A stretch of 64,000 nucleotides of DNA from Amphimedon queenslandica (GCF_000090795.2 NW_003546391.1:51824-115823), one strand, 5' to 3'; shown: positions 40,697 through 51,849, counted from the first letter of the stretch. The notes: a model not told the origin generated them from the letters alone. Numbers and translations are program-made.

Positions 40697-43092
40697 ATGA
40701 GAAGAATGATACACATTGAGTTAGCAGAAATCTTCCAAAGTCAGCAGCTGCCATTTACAATGTCTCTACTGGACGAATCTGAAGGAGACAGAGGAACTGT
40801 TCCTGGAATCACAGCTGGGGTTAAACAATGTGAACAAACAAAAGTAAAATTAAAGTACAATGAAGTTATTAGCAACAATTTAAAGATATTTCAAGACTCA
40901 ATTCATGGAGCGATTGAGCTACATCCACTTCTAGTGAAGTTTATTGATACACCTCAGTTTCAACGTCTTAGAGACATCAAGCAACTTGGTAAGCAGCACA
41001 GCTAAGGATTCACATACACATTCAATTTACTCACATATACTAATAATAGGTGGAGTATACTATGTGTATCCTGGTGCATCTCACAACCGTTTTGAGCACA
41101 GCATTGGGTTTGTTATTGATTTTATGTATTGTCATATCTCTTATATTGCCTTTCAGTGTGTGCTATTTGGCAGGAGTATTTATTGAGCAGCTTCGTGAAA
41201 GGCAGCCAGAGCTAGGCATCACTGATCGTGAAGTCCTTTGTGTTAAAATTGCTGGTCTTTGTCATGATATGGGACATGGACCATTCTCTCACCTCTTTCA
41301 AGACCTTTTTATGACAAAAACAAATCCTAAATTAAAATGGAGGGTATGAAGTATGAACTTGTTAATGCTCATTTTTATAATCATTAAGCATGAAGAAACT
41401 TCTAAGGAGTTATTGAAGCACCTTGTTGAAGTAAACAATTTGCACGACCAACTTTCAAAGTATGGGTTAGATTGGAAAAAAGATTCTCTCTTTATTTTTG
41501 ACCTAATGAAAGGAAAGGTGTATTTATTTTTATATCAATATTAATACAATTATCTCACTAATTTCTAGACTGAAGGCTTTGATGAAAAATCATTTCTATA
41601 TGAGGTAGATCAATTATAGTTATGATAATATTTACAAATTTCATCCAATTTTATGTGTCTGTAATGTGTACATAATATTGGTAGATAGTAGCTAATGGCA
41701 TCAGTGGTGTGGATGTTGACAAAATGGACTATCTTCTTAGAGATTGTCATGGATTGGGGATGAAATCAACTTTTGATTGGAAGTAAGCTTTTAGGAACTT
41801 AGAAAAGAAAAATACTATTTATGAATATATGTAGGCGGTACATGCTCTGTTGTCGTGTGATTCAGGCTGGTGAGGACAATCAGTATCGCATATGTCCTAG
41901 AGAGAAAGTCAGTTACTGATTTTTTACTTTTTTGAAATATTGATTAAGGAGTATGAGAGCTTATGGGAAATGTTCCATATGCGTGATCGCTTGTTCAGGA
42001 CTGCTTATCAGCATAAAACTAAAAGATTAGTGGAATTTATGTAATACTATGAGTCTATGATTAACTTTTGCATAATGATAAGCAATATTTATGTTATAGG
42101 CTTAATGATGCACTAGTAAAGGCAGATCCTTTTCTTCTAATACGAACAAAGAGGTTTGGTGTTTATAATAATATTACTTTCAATTAATGTTGTTTTTAGT
42201 GATGGACTAGTGAAAATGTCTAAAGCCATAGGGCATATGGATGCATTTACTTTACTAACAGATAGTGTCTTTTATCGTATCAAAACAAGCAATGATCCTG
42301 ATTTGCATGAAGTGAGTACCGGTATAAAACAATATAGTCATGCATGACTCTTTATACATTAAATAGTCACAAGAACTGCTTGAGAGGGTTGAAAAGAGAG
42401 ATCTATACACTTATATTGATCGTTTTCTGGTAAAAGAATCCGAACCATCTACTCCAACTAATCCAAGAGTCACTTCTACAACACTAAGACCTGATAATGT
42501 ATATCATTTTGTATTTATTTATGTTTATCCTGCAATTATAGACTGGTATCGAAACAAGAATTGCGGAATTAGCTTGTGAAAGCAATGGTATACAAGAAAC
42601 TGTCACTAGAATGAAGGAAATGATCAAGCTTGATGTAAGGCAATTAATAATTGTTTTTTCAATGTTATTTTTGCAGCAAGTACATTTCAACTTTGGAGAA
42701 AATAAAGGGCCCAATCCAATTGATAGGGTTTACTTTTACATGAAAAATTCACCAGACAAACCTGTACTTATAAAAAGTACTCAGGTGTGTGTTATTATTA
42801 TTCTGTCATAATGCATGAGATCATCAATTATAGACACCTGGAACCTTCTTTCCTAATCATAAAGATTTTGAATATAGACTGTACTGTAAGAGCAAAGATG
42901 AAAGCATTATAGAAGCAATCAGAAGGTACCTACAAAATATGGCATTATACCTCCAGATTTTGTTTTTCTTACTCAGTGGTTTAGTTAAATTCTGCAAAGA
43001 GAGGAAACATGCTTTTGAAATACCTCCAGTGAGTATAAAAATACTTTGCACAATTTTTTAATCATGCTTTGTTGTAGGGTGAAGATATTTAA
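40697..43092 (+). CDS. SAMHD1-like: SAMHD1-like dNTP triphosphohydrolase lacking the SAM domain
   Basis: About 14 exons, roughly 540 residues (human 626). The enzyme strips triphosphate from dNTPs, lowers dNTP pools, and in vertebrates restricts retroviruses and helps repair. The HD-site residues are all present: SHNRFEHS (His), [11 protein letters not shown] (His-Asp) and [11 protein letters not shown] (Asp). The allosteric GTP segment [10 protein letters not shown] is retained, corresponding to human Asp137, Gln142 and Arg145. Other matches: [59 protein letters not shown]. The N-terminus ([13 protein letters not shown]...) has no SAM fold, and the C-terminus ends soon after the core (EIPPGEDI), so the human CDK-phosphorylated tail is absent. 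A SAM-coding exon further upstream cannot be excluded, but none is visible between 39364 and 40696. Confidence 0.9.
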
Positions 43093-43553
43093 ATTGATTA
43101 AGCATCTAATATGAACACTGACATAATATTAAACGTACATAATTGGCTACATAATACACTGTGTGTTAGAGACACTATTGCACTATTAGACCTATTAATA
43201 AAAAAATAGGAATGACGGTGGAATATTATATAAATTTAATTGAGTTAATTATTGTTTCAGCAGAGTGTGTAGTTTTCTGCAGAATTATTATTATTAATTA
43301 TAAATTATTATTTTTAAAAATAAATTATTATTAATTAAACTAGTAATAGGCGTGGTCAATTTATTAGGCGTGGTCTCAATTACCATGGCGACCGAATGCC
43401 ACAGTAGCAGTCGGCAGCATTAGGACTTACAGCTCTCCTGGTAGGTAGCTATGGACCCAAGGACGCTTATCGTGAAGCTATCATCAGTTTACAGGTCAAG
43501 GAGTTCCAGGTCGATCACTTCTATGCTCTCACTGTAAAGGTCCAGCTGTCAAA
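43093..43553. other. Intergenic and 5' region of the USP2/21-like gene
   Basis: Two copies of TAGGCGTGGTC (43346-43356, 43364-43374) lie about 190 bases upstream of the start, a possible GC/GT-box pair. A 28-codon upstream frame is listed separately. Confidence 0.4.
43451..43537 (+). CDS. Possible upstream short frame before the USP2/21-like gene
   Basis: ATG GAC CCA AGG... reads 28 codons and stops 16 bases before the main start, in another frame. It starts in a fair context (GCTATGG). It may act as a translation-damping upstream frame if the transcript begins before 43451. It has no recognisable domain and may be chance. Confidence 0.25.
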   Translation: MDPRTLIVKLSSVYRSRSSRSITSMLSL

Positions 43554-46500
43554 ATGTCGAACAAAATGTCAACCATTAGTCATGGAAGGCGTTCACCTTC
43601 ACTCAATCAAAGTCATAGGCCAGTGGTATCAACACAATCACGTACTCCTCATAGACCTCCCATTACTACTGATTCAAGAACTATTGTAAACAGAGTGAGA
43701 GAGAAAGTATCTCAACCTCCTTCATCACCATGCCTCTCCGATGCAAGGAAGAAACGACAAAATGAGAGACGAACTGATCCCAAATCTTCTCCTGTTCATT
43801 CTTATTCTGCCCCTCACTACAACTACTCCTCTTCCTCATCTTTTAGAACTCCTATCACTGGTACTAGCTCTCATAATATAGCTCACGATAAACGAAGCAG
43901 TCAATCTCTCAATACTCAAAGGGTCAATAGTGATGGCCGCTATCATCACCATCATGGGGCATTAGCTAATAGTGTGCTTCATAAAACGACGCCTCTCTGG
44001 AATGCAGAGAGAGAAACCTTGGTGGAAACAAACTACCTTTATCGTAGTCACCCGGCTCAACCCCATACTAGTTATACCTCCAGTTATACAGGTATTAGCT
44101 CACCTAGTCTGAAACCACGAACCAGCTCCATATCACAGACACAGTCTCAGACCTATGCCTCTTATTCACCTTCTTTTAATCACACCACAACCATTGCTCC
44201 TGCTATAGGAGACACTACTGGGGTAAGACACATTCATCGGGGTAGCCATTCAGTTGATAGTATTCCTGTGGCTGGAATAAGAACTTCACCTGAAAGTTCT
44301 GTATCTCCTCTGCCTCGGATACCAAAGAGGCCATCAATAGATCTCGTTTCGGCACAGCTGGACAGTAAAGTGTCCAGCAGGAAGATAGTGACAGTTCCAT
44401 CATTGCTTACATCACATAGTGGACTCCTGGGTCTTTACAACTCTGGAAACACAGTAAGTAAAGGTGTACATTTTGGATTTTATTTTAATTTCATGCATAA
44501 AGAATGTGCTGAGAAAATGATTATTATTATTTTTATGTATATCTTCTTAAAGTGCTACATGAACTCGGTCCTTCAGTGTCTGAGTCACACCAGACAAATG
44601 ACAGAGTTCTTTCTCTCGGGAGATGCAAAGGCAGAGGCTGCAGAAGCAACTAGAACCAAAGCAAGAAGGAGTTCACTCGTTAACGGTACATACCATTGAT
44701 ATATTCTTATGATGAACTTCATGTGTTCCTCTCTTCTTGTAGCTTATACAGAATTCTTAGAGCAGATGTGGAAACCAAAAGATGATAAAGCAGTAACGCC
44801 TAACCATTTACGCTCAGCAATGTCTTCCTTAATTCCAATGGTCAGGACTAGCGAGTAAGTATGGCTGATGAGTTAATATTTTTGATTGTCTGACAGACAA
44901 CAAGATGCTCAAGAGTTCCTCCAGTTTTTACTGTGTTGTCTACACGAGGAGACAAATAAGCCAAAAAAGAGACTAGAGTCTTCAGAATCCTCATCATCGA
45001 CTAACCTTACGTAAATATACACATTATTACTATTATAGGTCTTATTATTATTATTATTTTTCCAATAGTCCTAGTGAATTGGCACGCTCATCTTGGAAGA
45101 GGAGTCTGAGCTATGACAACAGTTACCTCTCAGGTATAGCAGTATATACTGTCATCTCTTCCATTTTATATTCTCCTTGTTTTAGATCTCTTCATGGGTC
45201 AAGTTAGAAGTACACTAACTTGTACTACCTGTAGGAACACATCCTTGAGTTTTGAGTCGTTCTGGAGTCTTTCCTTACCATTACCCTCAAAATCAAAATC
45301 GTAAGTCATGGTTTACTTATGCAGGGATTTTGGCATTTAGTGCTCATGGAGCTATTTATTAGTGGGATTGTCAAGTTCTTCAAAAATTGGGCCAAAGCAT
45401 TATTTGTCAAAAATGACTAGGAGAGAATTCTCCATTTTTATAATTTTTTTCTGATGCATATACACGTTCTTAAGTTGCATACAAAATTTAAGCTGATTCC
45501 AATCAAAATTAGATTTTTTTATAAATTTTTTAAGTTACTCAAAAATTGGGCCAAAGACCAAAGGCTATATATAGCCTTGGGTCCTTGGCCAAATTTCACC
45601 AAAAAAGGCTAGAAGAAAATTCTCCATTTTTATAATTTTTTTGATGCAGGTACATGTTCTTATGTTGTGTAGAAAGTTTGAGCTGATTCCAATCAAAATT
45701 GGATTTTTAATAAATTTTAAAAGTTGCTCCAAATGCCATGTATTGTATATTGTAGTTCTTGTTGCTCGTGAAGCTCATACTGTTTATCACACTTAGCATG
45801 CTTTATGGGAATCATTGCTATTATGTGTACATAATATCTGCATGTACACACAATTTTAGTCATGAAATAAATGTATGATTTATGATGTGTACATGTACAT
45901 TACATAGGCATTCAAGTTCCCTATTCATCACTATATCCGACTGTTTCCAGTTATACTCAGCAGAAGAGAGACTAGATAGTGATAATCAACCAGTCAGTGA
46001 TTCATAAGACTAACAGTTAAGTACACTGTGTATTGTAGGTATGTACCAAGTGTAAATCATCACAGCCAAGCACAAAGAAACTAGATATTCAGATATTTCC
46101 AAAAATTCTCATATTACGTGAGTCATTATTAGCTGCTACCTTTGTATTTATTGTTTATTTTCAGATCTTAAAAGGTTCACGGTTCGAAATAGATATTGTA
46201 CCAAACTGCCCTCTAATGTAAAAGTACCAACTACTGTCACTGTCGAGGAAATAGCAGTTGATAAAGGTGCGTCGTCATAAATCTGTTAATAATGTCACTA
46301 TGTCATTTTTACTATTATAGAATCTGTTAAATCGTTCAAATATGAATTGTATGGTATCATAAATCACTCCGGTACCATTTCATTCGGTCATTACAAAGCT
46401 GAATGCAAGCACAGTGGAAAGTGGTACACCTTCAATGATAGAGTGTAAGGAATACCTCATTATGCCTGCAAGTCTTACTAGGTTTGTATTACTTTATTTT

Positions 46501-46584
46501 AGTGTGACATCGTCTTCAGAGGCAATGATAACAAATCCCTCTGCATCTCCATATGTACTCTTTTATGAAAAAATCGATCGATAA
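43554..46584 (+). CDS. Ubiquitin carboxyl-terminal hydrolase, USP2/USP21-like
   Basis: About 9 exons; stop TAA at 46582-46584. The first exon encodes about 300 Ser/Pro/His/Arg-rich, probably disordered residues (MSNKMSTISHGRRSP...). The catalytic core starts at GLYNSGNT and is split by an intron exactly before the Cys: CYMNSVLQCLSHT. Further blocks: QQDAQEFLQFLL, DLFMGQVRSTLTC, the zinc pairs CTTC and CTKC, ILILHLKRF, the His box ISFGHYKAEC and KWYTFND. Compactness after the Cys box and the two zinc-binding CXXC pairs match the USP2/USP21/USP8 branch, which removes ubiquitin from cell-cycle and endocytic targets. The basic, Ser-rich N-terminus fits USP21 or USP2 isoforms better than USP8, since no rhodanese or MIT domain is seen. 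An intron at about 45302-45905 holds the 177-base repeat. Confidence 0.88.
45320..45735. repeat. 177-base-family array, forward, in USP2/21-like intron
   Basis: About two units. Core here is AAGGCTATATATAGCCTT, a lengthened perfect palindrome. The left end keeps a partial CAGGGATTTTGGC terminus. Confidence 0.85.
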
Positions 46585-46840
46585 ATTTTAATAGAAGTCT
46601 CCAGATACTTTGGATAGCACGTAACTATTGTTGCTGGTTCAACCGAAATTTTATTTTTTGTATCATTCCCTTTATCAGTGTATATTTATTGCTTCAATCA
46701 AGACTGGTACTTGATCAGTCAATCAGCATTGTACTGTTTTGTGTTAATAATAATAATATTGAATAAGAAAATAGTTATGTAGATCTACGTGTAAAATGAT
46801 GCTATGATTGGAAGTTGTGACAACTGGTTTTGACAACTCT

Positions 46841-46911
46841 TTCCTGGAACTATAAGCAGTAAATCATAATGAGTTGATTCCTTGAGTAGTTTATTTAATA
46901 GCTTATAAAAG
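46841..46911 (+). promoter_or_regulatory. Promoter of aerolysin-like gene 1: dyad plus TATA
   Basis: TTCCTGGAA at 46841-46849 and TATAAAAG at 46904-46911, 64 bases before the ATG. The dyad fits TTCN3GAA, the STAT-type consensus; binding is inference. Confidence 0.55.
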
Positions 46912-46967
46912 AAATGCTACTTACTAAACTATTTTATTTCTTGAGCATAGTGCAAGGAGAAACAGTC

Positions 46968-47786
46968 ATGGCACGACAATGGATCCCCTCAGAGCCCTTT
47001 GATCAGAAACCTGATTGGCTTGTTACTCTTGTGCAAAATACACCACGTTTTGGGCCACGGAGAATCTTTGGAGTTCGAAAGAGTGACCTTATAGAGTTTG
47101 AGAAGAAGGTTACAGTGCAGCTCACTAGGGAGTTTGAGGAGCCACAGGAAATTGGAAGAAGCCTCATTGATATCGACTGCAAAGAGTTTCGTAACAATGG
47201 AACTTCAACAGATCTCTACACAATAGAAACAGCAAAGACAAAAAAGGAGCAGAAAAGGAAGTCCTATAATCTCAATATTGGTAAAAGATTTGCTAGCAGT
47301 GGAGAGTTTGGGTTTAGTGTTGGTGCTGATTTCTTTAATATTGGTGGGATTGGAGTATCATCAAAGTTGAAACTAGCAAAAGAGAAGACAAAGGAAGTAA
47401 GCAGCAGTGAAGAGCATACCAGGACTCTCTCTAACGAATATGGCTTTGATGGTGGCATACCAGTCCCTCCAAAAACTTTTATCAAAGTGAATATCAAGAC
47501 TTATGCTGTCTCATACAAAGCTGATGTTCATATATTAGTAAAGATGCCTGTTGATGCAATATTACAAGTATTGGCTCCAAGAGTAGAGACGTGTTCATGC
47601 GGTGGGAGCAGGATGATCTGGATAACTGCTCAAGATTACCTCAAAGCCTTTGTAGAAAGAGCTGATGAACCTAGATACGATCCAGATCACAGATTGCTAA
47701 GCTATGAAACCAATACCACTCTACAATATCTTGGAGAGATAACAAAGGTGGAGGTTCATAAAGATGATGAACACAAAATGGAATAA
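46968..47786 (+). CDS. Aerolysin-like protein 1 of tandem cluster
   Basis: Intronless, 272 residues from ATG 46968. An in-frame ATG at 46914 is rejected because it lies only 3 bases after the TATA box at 46904-46911. Core features shared by the cluster: IDIDCKEFRNNGT at about residues 60-75, then alternating Ser/Thr/Lys strands, a Gly-rich stretch (FGFSVGADFFNIGGIGVSS) with the look of a membrane-inserting hairpin, RTLSNEYGFDGGIPVPPKTF, then IKTYAVSYKADV. An NN-T/S motif, central amphipathic strands and a VPP-K turn are the hallmarks of the aerolysin/ETX-MTX2/natterin fold, whose members form oligomeric beta-barrel pores. A C-terminal module (WITAQDYLKAF ... LQYLGEITKV) closes it. No signal peptide, so a cytosolic or non-classically released protein is inferred. 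Closest paralogue is the broken copy at 52691-53509. Confidence 0.6.
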   Translation: MARQWIPSEPFDQKPDWLVTLVQNTPRFGPRRIFGVRKSDLIEFEKKVTVQLTREFEEPQEIGRSLIDIDCKEFRNNGTSTDLYTIETAKTKKEQKRKSYNLNIGKRFASSGEFGFSVGADFFNIGGIGVSSKLKLAKEKTKEVSSSEEHTRTLSNEYGFDGGIPVPPKTFIKVNIKTYAVSYKADVHILVKMPVDAILQVLAPRVETCSCGGSRMIWITAQDYLKAFVERADEPRYDPDHRLLSYETNTTLQYLGEITKVEVHKDDEHKME

Positions 47787-48484
47787 TAATAACTTTAATG
47801 ATTAATGCTGATGATTGACATTATTATCCGTATTATTATTATTATTCTTATTAGTGACTATAATAAGTATTATAATTATTACTTTTAGTTTGAAGTTTCC
47901 TTACACATAATGCTTTCATATTAAACCTACTGACTATACTGCTATCATGCACTATAGCTTAGTTTGTTAGTAGTCTAAGTCTAGTACACAATAGATTTGT
48001 ATTGGTATATCTAGTCAAACCTATTTATTCCCAAGGGCATAGGCAGGATTTTTGGAATGAAGAGGCAAACACCTTATAGGACCCAATAAAACTGTCTTGA
48101 GTATACAGAAGTGTCCTTATTTTATTAATACACAATTTAATTTGGACAGTATCTTTTAGAGTGTCCAAAATAGCAGGTTTGACTATGTGTTGTGATAATT
48201 CGCAAGTTTATTCATACTACACACAGCAAATTCTCAGTGAAGCCTATACCGTCCACTTATTATGATTCTTGGAAAGAACACCCCCACTCTTGACACTCTA
48301 AAGTTTTGATTTTAATTCAAACTCTACCTGGAACTACAAATCAAACCATTCATCATGATAGTTGATTCAACTCTCATTCTAAGCTTGTAGCCATGGAAAT
48401 ACTCATAGCTATAAAAAGAGTGACCCTTGCTTACAAAGTTACAAGCCAGTAACTTTTGTAGTCAAAACACACTGGGAAGCTAGA
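47787..48484. other. Intergenic between aerolysin-like genes 1 and 2
   Basis: Contains short (ATT)n runs near 47821-47851 and the promoter of gene 2. Otherwise no recognised feature. Confidence 0.45.
48325..48418 (+). promoter_or_regulatory. Promoter of aerolysin-like gene 2
   Basis: TACCTGGAA at 48325-48333 and TATAAAAAG at 48410-48418, 75 bases before the ATG. The block around the TATA box, AGCTATAAAAAGAGTGACCC, is identical in the promoter of gene 6. Confidence 0.55.
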
Positions 48485-49330
48485 ATGGCTGGATTTTATA
48501 ACGAGAACCCATTTTGGATAAACAAGATAATCACTAGCAACCCTAACCGCTTTGGACCAAGAAGATTTGTAGGAGTTCGTAAGGCAGACCTGGAGGACTT
48601 CCTTGGTAAACTGGTTCTCACACTAAAAAAGCCAGTTGAGGAGCCTACTGAGGTAGGAAGGAATGTTATTGATATCGATTCAAAAGAGTTTCGAAACAAT
48701 GGGAGCGAAACGGATAAATTCAGCCTAAAAACTCAAACAACAGATGAAGTTCAAGCAAAGAAGACATATCAGCTAAAAGTTGGAAAGAATACCACAATTG
48801 GGGGAGAAGCTGGCCTTGAAGTTGGTGCAAAGTTCTTTAATGTTGGTGGAGTTGGAATATCAGCTAAAGGAAGCGCCTCACGCACCAAAACTAAAGAAGA
48901 GGTAACTACAGAAGAGAGCACAAGGAGCCTCTCGCAGGTTTATGGGATTGATGGTAAAATGGATGTTCCTAAAAATAAATTTGTAAAAGTGAGAATAACG
49001 ACATATGCTGTCTCCTACTCTGCAAAAGCTGAGTTAATTGCTGAGATGCCATATAATGCATACTTAGAAGTTCTTGCACCAAGAACAGATTGGAAAGGAT
49101 TGTGGGGTCAGGCCTGTTGGTGCAATAAAACTTACATTACTGCACAAGATCTACTCCAAGCCTATACTGAAACACATAACCCAATCGTTCCTGACAGAAA
49201 TACTGGAATAGCAAGGGTAGATTTTACATCCGAATTGCTGTATCTTGGGGAAGTTACAAAAATTGACAAGGAAAGTGAAGCTCCTATTTCAGAAGCACGT
49301 CCCCTTGAGGAGCCTAGAGACTTGAAATAA
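48485..49330 (+). CDS. Aerolysin-like protein 2 of tandem cluster
   Basis: Intronless, 281 residues, starting MAGFYNENPFWINKI. It has the same blocks as its paralogues: FGPRRFVGVRKADLEDF near residue 20, NVIDIDSKEFRNNGS, QTTDEVQAKKTYQLKVGKN, a Gly-rich hairpin (GGEAGLEVGAKFFNVGGVG), ESTRSLSQVYGIDG, VRITTYAVSYSAKAEL, then YITAQDLLQAYTE and LLYLGEVTKIDKESE. It replaces VPPK with VPKN at the turn. The tail has an acidic extension (EARPLEEP) shared only with gene 6, its closest relative. No signal peptide or membrane helix. The aerolysin-like assignment rests on the motif pattern, not on an alignment. Confidence 0.6.
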   Translation: MAGFYNENPFWINKIITSNPNRFGPRRFVGVRKADLEDFLGKLVLTLKKPVEEPTEVGRNVIDIDSKEFRNNGSETDKFSLKTQTTDEVQAKKTYQLKVGKNTTIGGEAGLEVGAKFFNVGGVGISAKGSASRTKTKEEVTTEESTRSLSQVYGIDGKMDVPKNKFVKVRITTYAVSYSAKAELIAEMPYNAYLEVLAPRTDWKGLWGQACWCNKTYITAQDLLQAYTETHNPIVPDRNTGIARVDFTSELLYLGEVTKIDKESEAPISEARPLEEPRDLK

Positions 49331-49520
49331 TCTTTGAATTTGTATCTGCTTAGAATTTTAATTTTTTAAATTTTTTGATTGTGTGTTAGACCCTTGAGAT
49401 TTAAGTAACTATTAAGTATTATTCTGCACTTGATTTAAGTGGGAGGAATGGCAAATCTATAGATTAGATCTAGGTGGGGCTAAATAAAAATTTATTGTTT
49501 GCGTGGGTGTTGATGCTATC

Positions 49521-49530
49521 TGATAAAAGG
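49521..49530 (+). promoter_or_regulatory. TATA-like box of aerolysin-like gene 3
   Basis: TGATAAAAGG, 35 bases before the ATG at 49565. The weakest of the six boxes, and no TTCN3GAA dyad found upstream. Confidence 0.4.
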
Positions 49531-49564
49531 AGCTGAACTCCAGCAGGTATTCTAAGCAGAAAGG

Positions 49565-50374
49565 ATGTCAGTGCTAGCAGATCTTGTAGAGAAACCTGAC
49601 TGGGTTGTTGACTTCATTGTAGGCCGCAGACAACGCTTTGGTAGGCGAGATATAATTGGAGTACGTAAAAAAGAACTTCGTGAATTCGTGAGTAAACTCT
49701 CTATACACCTTACCAAAGCAGTTGAATCACCAGAAGAACGAGGAAGAAATCTCATTGATATACAGTCTAAAGAGTTCCGAAATAATGGCACACATCCAGA
49801 CGTGTATGTGCTCAAATCAGAAAAGAAAAGCAAGATACAAAAAAGGAAATCATATCAGCTTAGCATTGGGAAAAAGTTTTCTATTGGTGGCCAAATAGGC
49901 TTCAACGTTGGTCCTGATTTCTTCATGGTTGGGGGAGGTGGAGTGGGAGCTAAAATAGGAGCTTCTTATGAAAAAACCACAACTAAAACAGGCCGTAGTG
50001 AGCAGAGGAGGACCCTCTCTCAAGAGTATGGGATTGATGGAGATGTGCCCGTCCCCCCAAAAACTTATGTCAAATTGAAGATTAAGACATATGCTGTCTC
50101 TTATTCAGCTCAAGTATATGTCAATGTATCAATGCCACTAGATGCGTCTCTAGAGGTAATAGCTCCAAGAAAAGGACTCCTTAAATCTTTCAACTGCAAT
50201 AGGTCAGTCTGGATAACAGGAGAAGATTTCCTCAAACTCTACACTGGTGAAAGAACAAATCCTCAATGCAACCAGCTCCGAAACACAGCAAGCTATGATC
50301 TTGTCACGACTCTACAATATCTTGGTGAGGTTACTAAAATTGACAAAGAAGATGAAGAGCCAATAATTGACTGA
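49565..50374 (+). CDS. Aerolysin-like protein 3 of tandem cluster
   Basis: Intronless, 269 residues, starting MSVLADLVEKPDWVVDF. It is the most diverged open copy. It keeps FGRRDIIGVRKKELREF, NLIDIQSKEFRNNGTHPD, KRKSYQLSIGKKFSIGGQIG, a hairpin with a longer Gly run (FFMVGGGGVGAKIG), RTLSQEYGIDGDVPVPPKTY and IKTYAVSYSAQVYV. The C-terminal module reads WITGEDFLKLYTGE ... LQYLGEVTKIDKEDE. It mixes features of the gene 1 type (YQLSIGK, VPPKTY) and the gene 2/4 type (KIDKE), suggesting an early branch. No signal peptide. Promoter type also differs from the others. Confidence 0.6.
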   Translation: MSVLADLVEKPDWVVDFIVGRRQRFGRRDIIGVRKKELREFVSKLSIHLTKAVESPEERGRNLIDIQSKEFRNNGTHPDVYVLKSEKKSKIQKRKSYQLSIGKKFSIGGQIGFNVGPDFFMVGGGGVGAKIGASYEKTTTKTGRSEQRRTLSQEYGIDGDVPVPPKTYVKLKIKTYAVSYSAQVYVNVSMPLDASLEVIAPRKGLLKSFNCNRSVWITGEDFLKLYTGERTNPQCNQLRNTASYDLVTTLQYLGEVTKIDKEDEEPIID

Positions 50375-50509
50375 AGATAAACTATAGATACCAACATAAT
50401 TGTTAAAATAATGTATTTAAAAGCAGACTATAATAGAAGAGACTTTTTTAAATTTAAGAATATTATATTACATAAACTTGTTTACTTTTTGTTAGAGTTT
50501 CTTAAGCTG

Positions 50510-50616
50510 TTCCAAGAAATATCCCATTTCTTTTACATATCTCTAATCATGAATAACAATTAAGGATGCCATGATAGTAGCTACACTTGGTTTCAAGTTA
50601 CACTGCTATATAAAAG
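50510..50616 (+). promoter_or_regulatory. Promoter of aerolysin-like gene 4
   Basis: TTCCAAGAA at 50510-50518 (fits TTCN3GAA) and TATATAAAAG at 50607-50616, 55 bases before the ATG. Confidence 0.5.
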
Positions 50617-50661
50617 AGGGCTACAACAACAAGCTAACTACTGGCTAACACTTTCGAAGAA

Positions 50662-51519
50662 ATGGCAGCTCAAAATAGATACAATGTACAAAGTGTTCAA
50701 AATGAATTAAACAGGGCAGTAGCTGGAGCATATTCTGAGAAGCCATACTGGCTGGCAGCTCTACTCCGCCAAAATGAAGATTTCTTTGGAGCTAGAAATT
50801 TGATTGGAGTTCGTAAAAGTGATTTAGACACCTTTGTAAGCAAACTTATTATTACATTGCGAGAATCTGTTCCTGACCCAGTGGAGTGTGGTAGGAATGT
50901 GATCGATATTGATTCCAAAGAGTTCCGAAACAATGGGAGCGAAATGGATACATTCAAATTGAAGACACAAACAACAGATGAGATTGAAACAAAGAAGACA
51001 TATCAGCTAAGCGTTGGGAAGAACATCACGGTTGGGGGAGAAGCTGGCCTTGAAGTTGGTGCAAAGTTCTTCAATGTTGGTGGAGTTGGTGTATCAGCTA
51101 AAGGAAGCGCCTCACGTGCTAAAAATAAAGAAGAGGTAGCTGCAGAAGAGACCACAAGGAGCCTCTCACAGGTTTATGGATTTGATGGAGACTTGCAAGT
51201 TCCTCCTAAAACTTTTGTTAAAGTGAGAATAACAACATATGCTGTCTCCTACTCTGCTAAGGTTCAGCTGCTAGCAGAAATGCCTGAAGATGCAACACTA
51301 GAGGTCTTAGCTCCACGAACAGGGTTTTTCAATTGCTGCCGTAATAGAAAAGTTTACATTACAGCAGAAGATTTTTTAAGAGTATACACCGAAACAAGTG
51401 CAAACCCTCGCTTTGAACGTGGACTTGTGAAAGTGGACTTTGCTGCAGACTTGCGTTACCTTGGAGAAGTTACAAAAGTAGACAAGGAACGAGAAGAAGC
51501 CATTGTAGAAGAGGACTAA
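50662..51519 (+). CDS. Aerolysin-like protein 4 of tandem cluster
   Basis: Intronless, 285 residues, with an N-terminal extension of about 15 residues (MAAQNRYNVQSVQNELNRA) that paralogues lack. It then follows the common plan: SEKPYWLAALLRQNEDFFGARNLIGVRKSDL, NVIDIDSKEFRNNGSEMD, TYQLSVGKNITVGGEAG, a hairpin (VGAKFFNVGGVGVSAKGSAS), TRSLSQVYGFDGDLQVPPKTF, VRITTYAVSYSAKVQL and VLAPRTGFFNCCRNRK. It ends YITAEDFLRVYTE...LRYLGEVTKVDKEREE. It is close to gene 2 through the central region but has the VPPKTF turn of gene 1, so gene conversion among copies is possible. No signal peptide. Confidence 0.6.
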   Translation: MAAQNRYNVQSVQNELNRAVAGAYSEKPYWLAALLRQNEDFFGARNLIGVRKSDLDTFVSKLIITLRESVPDPVECGRNVIDIDSKEFRNNGSEMDTFKLKTQTTDEIETKKTYQLSVGKNITVGGEAGLEVGAKFFNVGGVGVSAKGSASRAKNKEEVAAEETTRSLSQVYGFDGDLQVPPKTFVKVRITTYAVSYSAKVQLLAEMPEDATLEVLAPRTGFFNCCRNRKVYITAEDFLRVYTETSANPRFERGLVKVDFAADLRYLGEVTKVDKEREEAIVEED

Positions 51520-51849
51520 AAACTTTTGCTAGGCCCGCTTCACATAGTTGAAAATATAACTATTATAGATAGTACATATATACATTGATTATTTTGATCT
51601 ACATTTCTTAGTTATTTTTTTAAAAACATTAGTAACAATTATTATACTATTGTGAGTATTAAATTACATTGGGGTGGACTGGTTGCACATAATAAATATT
51701 CTCAAAGCAGGCAATTGGAGGTCACTTTGTAATTTTTGTTCCAATTTTAATTTATTATTTAAGAATTATCATGTGGTACATATATTATGTTCCATTAGTA
51801 TAATGTACATTGTTACGCATCAAGTATTTTCTATTTAGCAAGAATAGAA

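Noticed and set aside
46914-46967. Upstream in-frame ATG giving gene 1 a hydrophobic, signal-like start (MLLTKLFYFLSIVQG)
   Set aside because: It lies 3 bases after the TATA box, so it would precede the transcript start; paralogues start at the equivalent of 46968.
48325-48333. Calling the TACCTGGAA boxes definite STAT sites
   Set aside because: Two of five boxes break the TTCN3GAA pattern in the left arm; only the shared position and right arm support a common function.
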